From Jackrogersella multiformis (Eukaryota; Ascomycota; Sordariomycetes; Xylariales; Hypoxylaceae), in NCBI GenBank assembly GCA_902806575.1, contig CADCXD010000008.1, forward strand, positions 620,001-684,000: a DNA stretch of 64,000 nt, read 5' to 3'. Of this stretch, positions 1-12,291 are shown one piece after another; the stretch's first letter is position 1; each line of letters starts with the position of its first letter. The notes beneath the pieces are model-generated. The model did no database searches and was not told the origin of the DNA. It was given only the letters and a program-made list of their open reading frames with translations. The position numbers and the translations under genes are program-made.

Positions 1-1167
1 AATCAGCAACGAAAACTGAGACGAAGACAGATGTGGGAGGAAAAGAAGCAGGATATGAAATCCATACGCAATCAGAAGCGCCAGGAAAAGAAGCTGCGAA
101 AACGATTAGAGAAGGACGCCGAGATAGCTGCCGCTGCTGCTGAAGGGAGGGAACCTGTGTTCGAAGAATCCAAGCGACAAGCGAGACGATCTCCGGTTCA
201 GGTCCCCGTGACAGTCGTAATAGACTGCCAATTCGAGAACTACATGTTGGAGAAGGAACTGGTATCTTTGTCGAACCAGGTCACCAGATGCTATTCCGAT
301 AATAGAAACGCTCCGTACCCCATCCACATGTTCGTCAGCTCCTACGGTGGCCATATGAAGGAGCGAAACCAGACTGTTCTCAACAACCAGCACGCGCAAT
401 GGAAGAACATCCATTTTGTTGAAGGCGACTTTCTCGATGCTGCTACTCAGGCCAAGGAGTTGATGGCCGGTCTCACAGGAGGTCAAGTTATCGATCTCCT
501 CGCCCAAGACAAGGAAGGCGACTCTATTTTGCTACCTGAACCCAATGGCGATACTCAGAGGAGGCAGAAGGCCGTTCCTATTCCAGAGCCCGAAGCCGAC
601 GACGTAGACAAGTCTATTGTCTACCTAACTGCCGATTCGTCTTATACCCTTGACCGCCTTGAACCGAACACTTGTTATGTCATCGGCGGTATAATCGACA
701 AGAATCGCCAGAAGGGTCTATGCTACAAAATTGCCCGGGAAAAAAAGGTACGCACGGCGAAGCTTCCTATTGGCGATTTCATGGTGATGCAGAGCCGCCA
801 TATCCTTGCCACAAACCACGTCATGGAGATCATGCTCCAATGGCTGGAGACGGGCGACTGGGGAACTGCCTTCATGAAGGTGATTCCTACGAGGAAAGGG
901 GGGAAGTTGAAGGAAGGTGAGACTAGGCCTGATGCAGGTCAAGAAGAACCAGAGGAAGCAACACCGGGAGATCAGCCAAACAATGATGGAGTTGCAACTG
1001 AAGACGTCGAGATCACCTCTCCAAAATCGAACGAGCTAGAAGGGTCTGCCGTCCAAGAACCCGAGGATCCTGCTCAAGTAGAGGAAGAGAAAGGAGATAA
1101 TCTCGACAAGGCTACTGAGAAGAACTCACACAATCAGCAACCATGTTCAGTGCCGCCAGCCCAGTAA
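1..1167 (+). CDS. TRM10: tRNA (guanine-N1-)-methyltransferase Trm10, 5' partial
   Basis: The frame is open from base 1 to TAA at 1165-1167, so the true start lies left of the window; the first in-window Met codon (31) is internal. Visible in order: a Lys/Arg-rich N-terminal helix, the strand DCQFENYMLEKELVSL that opens the Trm10 SPOUT fold, then the C-terminal core YVIGGIIDKNRQKGLCY, LPIGDFMVMQSR and TNHVMEIMLQWL. The Asp of GGIIDKNR is the family's catalytic acid. Known for the family: SAM-dependent N1-methylation of guanine 9 in tRNA. The last ~90 residues are an acidic Glu/Pro-rich tail of low complexity, common in fungal members. No intron is visible in this part. Identification is firm; the exact C-terminus is supported only by the open frame. 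Confidence 0.93.
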   Translation, partial: NQQRKLRRRQMWEEKKQDMKSIRNQKRQEKKLRKRLEKDAEIAAAAAEGREPVFEESKRQARRSPVQVPVTVVIDCQFENYMLEKELVSLSNQVTRCYSDNRNAPYPIHMFVSSYGGHMKERNQTVLNNQHAQWKNIHFVEGDFLDAATQAKELMAGLTGGQVIDLLAQDKEGDSILLPEPNGDTQRRQKAVPIPEPEADDVDKSIVYLTADSSYTLDRLEPNTCYVIGGIIDKNRQKGLCYKIAREKKVRTAKLPIGDFMVMQSRHILATNHVMEIMLQWLETGDWGTAFMKVIPTRKGGKLKEGETRPDAGQEEPEEATPGDQPNNDGVATEDVEITSPKSNELEGSAVQEPEDPAQVEEEKGDNLDKATEKNSHNQQPCSVPPAQ

Positions 1168-3557
1168 GGAGAAAAAGGAAGCACTTCCCAGTGATGCCTC
1201 GACTGATCAAAGTAGATCCACCGTTACCACTTACGCTGATAGCAACTCGACTAGTCGGACAGAGATCATGTCTTATATTCCCTGTTGTTCTAAGTCTGTC
1301 GACGACAAAGTGCGGAAGTGGTGGGGTGGATTCAACATCGCCAAAGTCACACCCAGCAGATATTTGAAGCTAAAGAGCAACAATGATTCTCAACACTCTA
1401 ACTTGAGATTGTCTTCCTTCCACTTTTGCAGAAATATCAAGCGGAACTACAGTACTCGATGTATACGGCAGGGAGCGTATGGTGCGTTCCTCTTTTGTAT
1501 TTCTCTTGAGATATCCCCAGCGCGATTCAGAGTACCGATATTTTTCGGTTGACGAGTAGATGACGACGACTAGAAATGTCTCGCCTCTACTGCTATTACC
1601 TGTATTATAAATTACTAGGTAAATACAAACCTTTTGAATTACCTTCTCGAATTTGTGAGCTATTTAATTAGAATTGAAGCTTTAGTACCTAGTGATCCTA
1701 TAATACCCTAGTCGGATGCCAATATCTACCTGCTAATACTTGTAGGGTGCAAGCCAAAATCTAGCAGTCTAAAAGTGCTTGTTGTTTTTATGTCCTAAGT
1801 TTTATTACATCTATCATAAGACATCATCTAGGTGCTTGGTTACGATGTTTACTGCCCTCTCGTCTTATTGTCACTTCTATTCAATGGGGGTTTCCCGTTT
1901 ACCCCTGAGTTTGTGCTTGGCCTTCATACTAACCACAACTCCAGGTCAGTTAAGTCAATGATCATGACTCATTATTCGACAGGATCTCAGATATTTAATG
2001 TCCGTGTGTCTGGTGTTAAGATATCTATGTCCAACCCGGTATTATTCATATACCTAGACCAGTCCATGCTTAGTTCGTTCTTCTTCACTTTGACGAAATA
2101 CTGCAACATTAAGCTCTATATATATCCTGTCAATACTCTGAACGGTAACATGGAAATGTTACCTCATTCTCTCTTATTGTTCTAAAGGTAGGTGTCGATC
2201 TACTTCATCCATATATCATACTTGGAATCGCCTATGGCAGATTCTCACTGCTCGGCTGTCTCTAACCAAGTTAAAATCCCCGCTGAGAGCTTTCATGGGT
2301 ACCTAGGTATTTTCAGAATTATATCACATCCGGATACTAACCTAAGGTAAATATAGGTAGACCAGCAGCATGTTACCTTGAATCGCCCGTGTTCCTTGCC
2401 AAACTACACACCAAACTACACATTAGCTTTCAGTCTAAACACGACAATCGTGGAAGTGCAAGGCGTGCAATTTTATTTTATTGAAAAATATATTACATAT
2501 TATAAACAGAAAGGACGGCACTATTACTATATATTTCATTTCTTAAAGATACCAATGAATTGTGATTGACCGTAATCATGTCGCGAACATCTTGACAAAC
2601 AGGCAATGTTTCACGCATTTACCAGGTCTGATGTGTTCAATGACTGCCGAGACGACACCGGGAAAAGGAGCTCGTAAACATCTCCTATCAACAACCACGT
2701 CGGGTACCTAACGCTTCTGCTCATATCGACGGAACAACAATCCACTCGGCGATAGCCCGCTCTACTCTACCATTACATAAAATGTACTATGAATACGATA
2801 GAATAGACTCTAACAGTTAGTTGTCTTCAGATTTACGTCCGGCAAAAGGGAGACACAGGTGGAGGTTTAATGCATAAAACCCTATAACCATTTTCTTAAG
2901 CTAGAAGCGTCCGAAGGTATCGGAAGACTCCGAAACCTTCGGTAACGGCGAGATATATATACCTACCGGAGGTCGCTCGTAAATAAGCGATTATCTGGTA
3001 AGTAATGGATGTGGTCCGGGATAAAGAAACATTACCATGCTTCTCTAAGCCCTTCTTTGTGTATATAAACCGATTTCTCCTTTGTTCTTCTGTCGGTTCG
3101 TTAATTTCTCCTCTTCCTTCTTTTTTATGTTAGGCGGAACTCTAGCTCTGCCTTACTCAAGGTACTCTAGACGTCCTATGCGTTATAGAACGCGTCGATG
3201 TACATATAGCTGTCATAGTCACATACGTCCTTCGGACGTAAACAAGATCATCATCATTAAGCTAGAAGCTATGGTAGATTCCAAGCTACCTCCTCCGCCC
3301 ATGAACATTGCCATCTGTCATTGACTGCACCGCGATTCATCACTACAAAGGGCTATCACATAGGTGATTCCTGGTATGGTGACGACATCAATATAGCTAT
3401 CATTGGATCTGCGTGTTCTGCGTGTCTACCCCCTATTGCTCCCACTTGCCGTTACGAGTTTTTGATACCTCGATAGAATATAATCATTCAAGTGCCTAAG
3501 CTATCGACTTCCGGTTCCATTTAGGAGAGATCCACTGCGAGCTTCCTTGCCAGCCCC
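1168..3557. other. intergenic, AT-rich, no gene seen
   Basis: Only short open frames with no recognisable protein and no consistent splice pattern. The stretch holds the 3' region of TRM10 and several TAGGTA-type motifs (e.g. 2300-2360). Its right side lies downstream of the minus-strand membrane-protein gene. The many TATATA runs and lack of coding bias argue against a missed gene. Confidence 0.6.
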
Positions 3558-4666
3558 TCAACTTCGTGGCGGGTCGCTTCCAAGTTCCGCGCGCGTCTGA
3601 GACTGTGCCCCCGCCGTGGTTCCCTGCAGCTCGCTGTGTCTCTGGGCGAGATAGAACGGGTCGGCTCGGCTGCCCGTCTGGGTATCCTGGAGCTCCGTCA
3701 TCTGCACCTCGCTTTCCTTGTTTGTGCCTGTGGTCTCGAGTGTTCCTTGGTCGTGCTGATTCTCGATTGCCTGTTGGCGTCGGCGTCGAGTGACGGCGAG
3801 CCAGATGCTTGTTACTAGTATCGCGATGAAGGCCACGCCGCCGATGCAGATCCCGATGATCGTTCCAGTTGACAGGTCGGGACTCTCAGGCGAGGTAGTC
3901 GAAGTGCTGGTAGGAAGCCCTGGTGCTGCTGATGTAATTGTCGAAAGCATCGACTCTGCCGTCGTCGTTGTTGTTAGCGGGGGGAGTCCCATGAGAGCCC
4001 TGAAAGAATTGGCGACGGGCGCCGGGAAATAGGACAGGTCGGATTCCTGCCACACGATTTCGACGGGCTCCTCGATTGCCACGAGCGCCGACGAGATGGT
4101 CGTGATCGGGGGCTCGGACATGTCGTTCTTAGTCGCCGTCTCGTCCTTCACCGTCGCGACGACGGGCGGCACCAGCCCCGAGAAGCATTCCTGGGACTCG
4201 GAGAAGTGCTCGCGGAACGAGAGCTTGTATCCTCTACACAGCCGACGAACGAAGGATATCAGCTCAGCCCCCTTTTCTTGGAAATCCGACAGGAAGGAAG
4301 GAAGCAGTAGGTATTTTTCACTTACGAGCTGCAGCAGAGCCCCACGTACCAGGTCGGTGCGTGGGCGCTCTCGTCTCCGGGGTCCACCACCGTCGCGTCG
4401 AGGGTCTTGAACTCCTGGCCGCTGGGGCAGATTCCGGGCTTGTACGCGGAGTTCTGGCCCTCGAAGGGCTGGCACGCCACCGGGTACAGGGTGTTGTAGC
4501 GGCGGTCCTTCCACACCGTGCCCTTGGTCTGCACGTCGTAGACCCAGTCGTCCCTGCAGCTGCCCGGGGGCGTGAAGGTGGTCAGCAGCGGGACCAGCCC
4601 CCCGAAGGTGTTGGACAGCAGCTCCGACAGGGTCGTCGTGGCGCCGGGCGGTCGTGTGGTCGTCAT
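3558..4666 (-). CDS. single-pass membrane protein, Ser/Thr-rich ectodomain
   Basis: Two exons, 4666-4326 and 4233-3558, joined by a 92-nt intron (GTAAGT...TGTAG) that keeps phase; product 338 aa. I chose the Met at 4666 because sequence after it (MTTTRPP..., then LLTTFTPPGSC) resembles the start of many fungal surface glycoproteins; an in-frame Met at 4750 would add 28 unremarkable residues. The N-terminal part has spaced Cys residues (GSCRDDWVYD, YPVACQPF, GICPSG, GLCCS). It is followed by a Ser/Thr/Pro stretch, one hydrophobic helix near residues 236-260 (TIIGICIGGVAFIAILV), a basic stop-transfer TRRRR and a hydrophilic tail. Such architecture suggests a plasma-membrane or wall-sensor-like protein, but no signal peptide is obvious and the function is unknown. 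Confidence 0.72.
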
Positions 4667-7600
4667 AGTGAAGCACGACCCTGGATGCAATAGTACAGTA
4701 TAACTGCCAGATTCATGGATTGCAAGGCGCTGTGACGAGTTTGTGAGCATTGGTTTGGTCTCGCGGGTGTTTACTGGTCAAGAGAAGGGGTTTCGTTTTA
4801 TTTTTTCGTCGTACAGACGGGAAACAATCATTTCACAAACACTCGGGAGGCAGATCTAGCGCGGGATAATTATTCCATGCAATGGTGATCCGACGCTGCG
4901 GTTTGGTGTGCAGGTAGGAAGCGTCTTTATGAGACGCGTTTGTGAAATTTGGTGGTGGTTACGTGATTAGGTTACCCGGTACCGTGACGAGTAGATGGAA
5001 TAGGTAAACACTTAAGACTATCTATCAGGTAGGTATGTACCTATTCTGTGCGCAGTGCACTTGGGTTTACTGTGAGTGTGTGGTGCCCTAACCATACTGC
5101 ACATCCATATATATTTCAAAACTTATACTGTGGATTTCATGGTGTTGTTCTACTTTTTGTTAAAGAACCCCTACCTAGATGAGGCTCGACCGAGGATGAA
5201 GCTCAAAGATTAGCCTCCTTGTGTATCACAACTAAGGAGACAATATCTATCTGGAAATTGTTTGCAGCTGTTTATCATTATCTATTCAATTTAAGGGGTA
5301 TTAAGTATCGAGCTTCTCAAGTTGCCCTAATCCAATGACACCAATACCATTCATTCTATATCAGAGACTGTATGATGCATGGCTAAAATATCGACCATTA
5401 GCCAAGCCTAGCCACGATGTATGATCTGTTTAAAGTAGATCCAGATAGGAGCTCACTTTTCGAAGTCTTGAAAGACAAAACACCCTTTGATATTGCATAA
5501 ATGCTAGGACCTGCTTCGAATGCGGATAGTTTGGATCATGAAGGCGATACAGTGTCTCGATGGGCATATATTCTCCTGAATCTGCGTCGACAATCTTCCA
5601 GACTCTATAAAAAATGCATTTTCAAACTTCGAAAACAAGATGATGCCGTATTCGATGGTTTCTTTACAAGTATACTTGCTTGGAAAAGGGATAAGACATC
5701 GTTATAAAGTACCCTTAGGGTCGTTTAAAGTCCATCCTCTCATAATCTCGAAAGCGTTTTTTTGGGCTTTAAATTTGACATGAATTCAAAACAACAGGGC
5801 TCCTATTAGGTAGTCTTCCTATGGAAAACACGGCGTTGAGGTTTCTCACTCCAAGAATTCGAATGCACCATCCGTCAGTAGATACCTATACCGGCATGAT
5901 TTAGAAACAGGGGAACCCACTACTTAATATCTAGATAATATCTTCCAACCACGGAGTGATAATAATAATATTATGGTCTAGTCTTCAATTTATCAGTGAT
6001 TGTCGTCTATGTATTGGAGTAAATACATTAGTTCTCCCCAACGAATATTATGTTAGGTGTTAGATGATGATTAGTTGAGATGATGTCAAAACACCTCAAA
6101 CCCGTTGTTATTAAAAAGGGAATACCATACAAATCTAGGTCAGCGGCATAGATGAAAGCTCATAAGTGAAAGTACCAAGTGGTTGTTTAGTTGAGAAATA
6201 GCCATAATCCCCTACGAACCCTTTCTCAATACGCAGCATGATCCACGATACATGTAATACCTAACTATGGAACCTACCCTATTATACCTATGAAAACTAC
6301 AGTTATTATGTATGTCTAGAGTCCCAACGAACCTTATCTACATAATAGTAACAACACATGCCCCTTTTACACGACCCCTATATTCTAGATAGCAGCGTGA
6401 GCTTCCGCGACAATATCGGTAGTACTCACAAGAGATTACCAGAGGGAGCAGATGAAGTGCAAGTAAACATAAGGCACCCCGTACGACACGAGAGCCGCAT
6501 CACATAAGCGTAGGGCTTAGGTAAATAGCTCTCCTCCAAACAACGTACATACACCCTACCATCCCTCACACACAAAGCTCCGACTCGGAACTCGGCAGAG
6601 GGTTTTTTGGGTCGGGCAGGGAAACTCTGGATACTATACGGGAGGGCCCTGAAGGGCATCTCCTTCTAGCCTAAGTTGCCGAGCCCGCCGGCTGTGGGTT
6701 GTGGTTGCGTTCGACCACTATATATGCAGGTGAGTATGGTTGTATGCTGGGAGTTATTTTAAGACCATGCTATATAAGCACTCGGACGCAAGACGAAATA
6801 TATCTTATCCAGGGTAGGGTAGGGTAGGATAAGGTCGCTTTCGCTATCCACTCTAACCCGAGCAACGTACACTGCAACCTAGTACATCCATCCATACACA
6901 CCTACATACTATAGTACAGGCGAATCCTCGCCCGCCCGCGGGACGGCGGCTGGCGGATGGCGTGTCGCGCGGCAGGGTTCTGCGAACCGGCTAATCTGCG
7001 AAGCTTTTTTTCGCACTACCTACATACATACTCGCACTTCCTGCCTACTAAGTACTTTGACGAGTGTCCTAAGGCTCGCAGCACGTTTTCCCCTGCATGG
7101 TTCTGGTTAGCGGCGTGGCAGGCAAGCCTCCCTCCTCTTTCGTGCCCGTTTCCTTGCGATGGAGCTGTATTTCCGGGATAAAGAGAGGTTGGCGCGGTCA
7201 GAAACCCGGAGCTGGAAAAGGCACTATTGGAAGGCAAGGCTAGGGTTCCTGTGCCCGATAAGTATGTATATATTAGACGGAAGTCTATTAAAAGGTATAG
7301 TGAAGCTGTCTGCTCTTTTTTTAGACCATCACTTCAGTGATATGGTAACTCGGTTGGAAATGAACCTCGAGATTGTACATATTACCGTTCCGAAAGCGGA
7401 GCTAAATGTCCGTGTTACTGGATGGCTTTATAGACGCGCGAGTGAGTGGCTTAACCAGTGTCGGTACAATGAGACATATGTTTAAATACCTAGGGATATA
7501 TTTATAAATTCAGCGGTAGCGTTATTTGGGGAACCGAAGGTGCAATTAATAATCTCTTAAGAACCGTTACAAGCTAATTAACATCACGGCATATAGATTC

Positions 7601-9780
7601 TCTTCAAGGAGTGGTTGGTTAATGTTAGCCCCTTGAGGCGTTGTGGCTGACTCAAGGATCTCACCCCTAAGATGGTACTTAGGGAACGTTGGCATCTCAT
7701 ACGGAACCATCGGTCTACGCGAGAGGTTTTATACTTGCTATCATTATAACGCGTATGAATAAATATAAAAAGGACAAGGAAAAAGTCATCGTTCACCCAA
7801 AATAAGGTAGGTAGATTAGTTTCACCGGGGAATTCGGGAATTTTCCGACACGAAATAAAACCGTACCATGAGGCATTGTGAATGCTGGCCCCGGATGACG
7901 GATCTGGATTAGTAGATCTTTGGATCTCGAACCGGGAAATCAGATCGGGATGTTTGTCTTCACTTCAACCAGCGGCACGGTGAATACCTATCTGGCAGCC
8001 TGGGTAGGTAGCTAACGAAGGGGAACAAAGTAATCCAACCGAGTATTTCTTTATTTTTACATCATCTTATTTTATTTCATCCAAAATTTCCTATCGTCAA
8101 GAAACCTATGATTAAAAAAAAGCCTCTCGGGAAGTCTCAAGCCGTCCGCCGCCGCCTCTTCCCCTTAATGGCGATAACTCCGCCCGCAAAAAAAGAAAAG
8201 AAGAAGAAGAAAAAAAACGTCCTCTCCTGGTCACCTGAACCCACGCCCGAGACAGCACCTACACTAGACAGCACCCGTACGATAGCCCAGGGTTGGGTTG
8301 CCAGCTCTAACCTAGCGTGCTAGGCTAACCGCGGTGCGGCAAATGGTGTACTGGCTGAGCAGGCGTCGAGATTTTTGTGCCTATCGCGTGTGTTAGCTGC
8401 CGATCATTTGCACTTTTCGGGACTGAGATCCAACTTAGCGGGCAGGGGCGGGGGTAGGGGTAAGGGTAGGCCAGGTAGGGGGCCGGCCGCACACGCCTTG
8501 TTTTTCTGGGCTTTCCTGGGTTGTCGACTTTATTTCTCTCGCTGCTACCTAGTGTAGGCGGAGAAAGACGAAAAGAAGGGGGAGAGGAAGAGGGAGAAGA
8601 AGCTGACGAACCACGCCACCACATTTTTGTTAGCTTGTGTGAACCGGCGGGAAGAGAGAGAGAGAAGAAGATGGGAGAAAGCACAAACATAGCTAGAAAA
8701 GAAGCAAACTCATGCTTAGTCTATGTCTTGGAACGGATACTCCCGATTGCTATGGAATGAGGAGAAAATACAGCTTACCTACCGTGCTGGAACTCTTTCG
8801 AGATCATCGTATCGACCAGATCACGACATTATCCTACACAATCGGGGTATTCCTTCGACAACAATGATATATCACATCTCTAATAGCTGATACGTACACG
8901 AGGAACCGGTGACCGGTGTAGGTAATGAGCTTAAGTAATAAGTGACCTATGTATGCATATGCCCCCGAACAGACAGGTAGACAAGATCTATCCTAGATGG
9001 GCGCCCGCCGTGTCTTGTTTGCATCGTGGGTAGCACAAAACCCATAAGCCTATTATAAGCCCATAAGCCCATAAGCGTTTAGCAGCCACGGTCCCGGCCG
9101 GACGTTCCAGAGAGCCCACGTTCCTGGGCCCAGGGCACCGGCGGTTCTGGACCGGTTCTGCTTTGGGACCTTGAGATGGTGCGAGATCTAGCTTACTCCC
9201 AAACGGGACAGCGGGACGGGGCGGAAATGCTTAGGTACTCGGAAACCCCGAGAAATGCATCTCCAATAGTAAGGAGAAGCTGAAGCGTCGTTGCAAATAG
9301 TTACGAGAGAAGAAGAAGAATGAGAATAAGAGGAAAACATTTCCGATCGAGGTGCAATTAGAGTACCCCTGCTGTAGCTAGTCTGTAGGCGTTGGCGATC
9401 ATCTTGGAGATAGGCTTCTCCCTCACCGTATTCTTATCCGATTGCAAAGTTCCCATCCATAGGCACAGGGTTGGCTTTTTTACTTTTCTTTTGCGTCTCT
9501 GGCGGTGTCTACAGTCCAAAATGACAAATGATTGGCCAAATAGGTAACCAGTGTGCTTGATTCACGCATATATGAATCTAGCTAGTGTCTGCATGATTTT
9601 CTCCAAGTTGCTACTTAGGTATTTAAGTGACTTTGGGAGCTGTACACCTCTTCCGTATCTGTTCTATATCTGTTCTATACTTGCACCTTGCATATTGAGG
9701 ACTTAGGGAGAAGACGAAAGGAAAGGAGGTAAAGGGAGAAAAAAAGGACTCACACTATGAATAATACTATAAGAAATAAT

Positions 9781-10095
9781 TCAATCCGGTGCAGCTCCAA
9801 TATTGATCTTAGCTGTGACGCCGCTGTCCCATCGAGGTATAGTTCCTCGCCCCCATGGAGGATTATGATTACGAGCATGAGTCGTGCTACTCGTGACTCG
9901 CGGCGCGCGCAATAAGTGGAAGAGGCGTCGTTTTTTATTGAATAACTCATCCCTATGGATGTCGGTTCTCATCCTGAATTCCTTCAAAAGCTCTTCAACA
10001 GACATTGAAGGATAATTCCAAATTTCGAATTCCTGCTGGGTTTGCACCAAACTATGGCCATCCTTCAGAGCAGCAACTTGATCGTAATCGTTATA
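9781..10095 (-). CDS. orphan open frame, possibly a last exon or gene relic
   Basis: The frame runs from just after a TAG (10098-10096) to a stop at 9781 and reads 104 residues without an initiating ATG. Its composition looks protein-like: MSVEELLKEFRMRTDIHRDE followed by a basic LFNKKRRLFHLLRAPR segment, an amphipathic helical pattern unlike neighbouring random frames. The TAG could be a splice acceptor (GAGGTAG), making this a terminal exon, but I see no convincing upstream exon on the minus strand. It may equally be a decayed fragment. No family recognised. Confidence 0.2.
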   Translation of the reverse strand, partial: YNDYDQVAALKDGHSLVQTQQEFEIWNYPSMSVEELLKEFRMRTDIHRDELFNKKRRLFHLLRAPRVTSSTTHARNHNPPWGRGTIPRWDSGVTAKINIGAAPD

Positions 10096-11695
10096 CTACC
10101 TCATAGTACATATAATAGAAAGTAGACCAATGACCTGTCAACTAGAGATCTACTATAGATATTGCTAGATACACATACCTACATATATACCTACATAGTA
10201 CCTAGGCAGGCCATACCCAATAGCACATGCGTATGCCCTCCTGGTCCTCGCAACCAATTGATATTCCGCTAACCCGCCGGCCGTCGATTCGACGGATTTT
10301 CCCCGCAGCCCGCAGCTTACATCCTACATCATACAGCCCGCGCATCAAAGCACGGCGGCCCTCTCACCCAAGATGTATGTACGACGTAGTATATGCGGTA
10401 TTGCACAATTCTGTACGATACGAGGGTGCTACTCTCTGAGGGAATAAGGGTCCTGGTCCTGGCCTCGCTACCCATCAATGCCGTATCAGGTGTTGCAGAG
10501 AACTGAAAGCTCTTAGATTAACACATACGACGGGTGGCAGTGTATGAATACCTACCTGTATACTTACATAGTAGCTTTGGGTAACAAGAAAATAGATGAA
10601 GCGAGGATGAAAGTGAAGAAAAAAAAGGGGGGAACGAAGAAACAGCACTTAGCCTGTAAGAGGAAGTAGTACGAAGGTACCGCTGGAGGGTTGCAGGGGG
10701 TTCGCAACCTCGCAGCCCTCGATGGAAGTTGAATCACTCCGTCAATAGTACCTAGGTACCTAGGTACTTACACCTACCTGGTAGGTACGTAGGTACATTT
10801 AAAATATGTGGAGGATCATCCTACCGGTAGGTATGCCGTCACGGCTGCAGCTTTGCCTGGAGATTTTCCCGTAGAGGTTAGAAGGAGCAATGGTTCTTCG
10901 TGTTGTATGTGGCATAGTGTGCTAGGTAGTGGTAAGTACTACGTATATCCATACCTTGTAGTAGGTATGGAGGTACCTATGGAGGTATGGAGGTGGTATG
11001 TGCGCACTCACTGACATGCCCATACACTACACTACACTAGCCCCCCTCCTAATCCACCTATCCACCTATCCACATGGATCATGGATCATGGATCATGGAT
11101 ATCCACACCTCTCTTTCCTCCGTTCCAGGATTTCTGCCCGCTGCCCGCTGCCCACTGGCAAGTGCCCAGGACGCCCCCCATATTATTTGTACCGTTATGT
11201 ACCTACTTAGGCATATGTGAATTGAAGCATTGAAGGTCTCTCTCTCTCATCTTTTTATCTTTATTATTATTATTATTATTACCGTGACATCGCAAAGCTA
11301 GCGTACCTAACCAGCCAGCCCCAGAAAAAAGAAAAGAAAAAAAAAGAAGTGCACCCGAGTTCCGCCCGCCCACCCTGTCAGTTCAATTCATTCTGTTCGA
11401 GAGAGGAAAAAAAAAAACAAGTCTTCTGTTCGGGTCAGCTCGTCATGTTTTTTTCTGTATTCATATCGAGTCTTGGAACCCATTCCCGCCAATTGAGTGA
11501 CACAACCTAAATCTTTAGTCGGACACCGCTTTCAGTAACCTGTTCGATAACTGTTCAGTAATTTGGTCGATACCTGTTTCGATACCTGATTCGATACAGT
11601 ACCTGTTCGATACAGTACCGGACTGTTCGACACGCCAGACGAGAGGCACACACACGGTGGACGTCCATACGATACAGTGAAAGAGAGCTTAGCTT

Positions 11696-11821
11696 TGCCT
11701 ACTACTACTACTACTACGGCTGCTGGTGCTGGTACTACTGGTACTGCTACTGCCACTGCTGCCACTGCCACTGCTACTACTGCCACTGCCACTGCCACGG
11801 CCACTGCTGCATTGTCCTTGG
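11696..11821 (+). repeat. imperfect triplet repeat (CTA/CTG/CCA)n
   Basis: About 125 bases of CTA, CTG and CCA triplets with occasional changes. Read on the plus strand it gives Thr/Ala homopolymers, on the minus strand Val/Ala, so the open frames across it are repeat artefacts. It lies ~500 bases upstream of the SKN7 start. Confidence 0.8.
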
Positions 11822-12291
11822 CATCGTCTATTGTCGGAATCTCAACGCCCGTAGAAAAAGCCCACTGCAAGCTTGCAGCCGGATATTATTACCTATCATC
11901 TCCATTGCCTGCGTATCTGTAACGTACTTGAAAGGCACAGATATAACGGAGAGCATACGGTATACCTATACCTATACTATACTATACCTCTACCGCGTAT
12001 ACCATCAAAATTCAAACACGGCGCTCAATGCAATCCTAGACGGGAATTGTTAGAACATCCCCGAATCACGAACACCGCACGAGTACGTAAACCGTCGTCG
12101 AGCAGCCGTCGCTCCATAGCTAGTTGCACCAACCTCAACGTCGCCTCGTCGCCTCGTCGCTGTACCACCGTCATAGCTTCGCCCCCCTTCATAGTCCATC
12201 CAACACCACCGAATTTTACGCGCGCGTGCCCGATATATACTGGACTCGTTGACACGACCATAATCGCTAGGCTCTAGGCCAGTCGCCTATC

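Larger units (their letters stand above)
4667..12291. other. 7.6-kb gene desert
   Basis: I find no recognisable gene apart from one doubtful orphan frame (9781-10095). The stretch carries poly-A/T tracts, TACCTAGGTA-type clusters (10740-10800, 10930-11000), a (TTA)n run near 11263-11281, an ATGGATC tandem near 11077-11105 and a CTA/CTG/CCA triplet tract at 11696-11821. The last ~300 bases are the pyrimidine-rich 5' region of SKN7. Codon-like structure is absent in the remaining open frames. Confidence 0.6.

Noticed and set aside
7159..7485. 108-codon plus-strand frame
   Set aside because: No recognisable motif and no splice or promoter signals; likely chance.
11532..11922. Open frames rich in Val/Ala and Thr/Ala on both strands
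   Set aside because: They are translations of the triplet repeat at 11696-11821.
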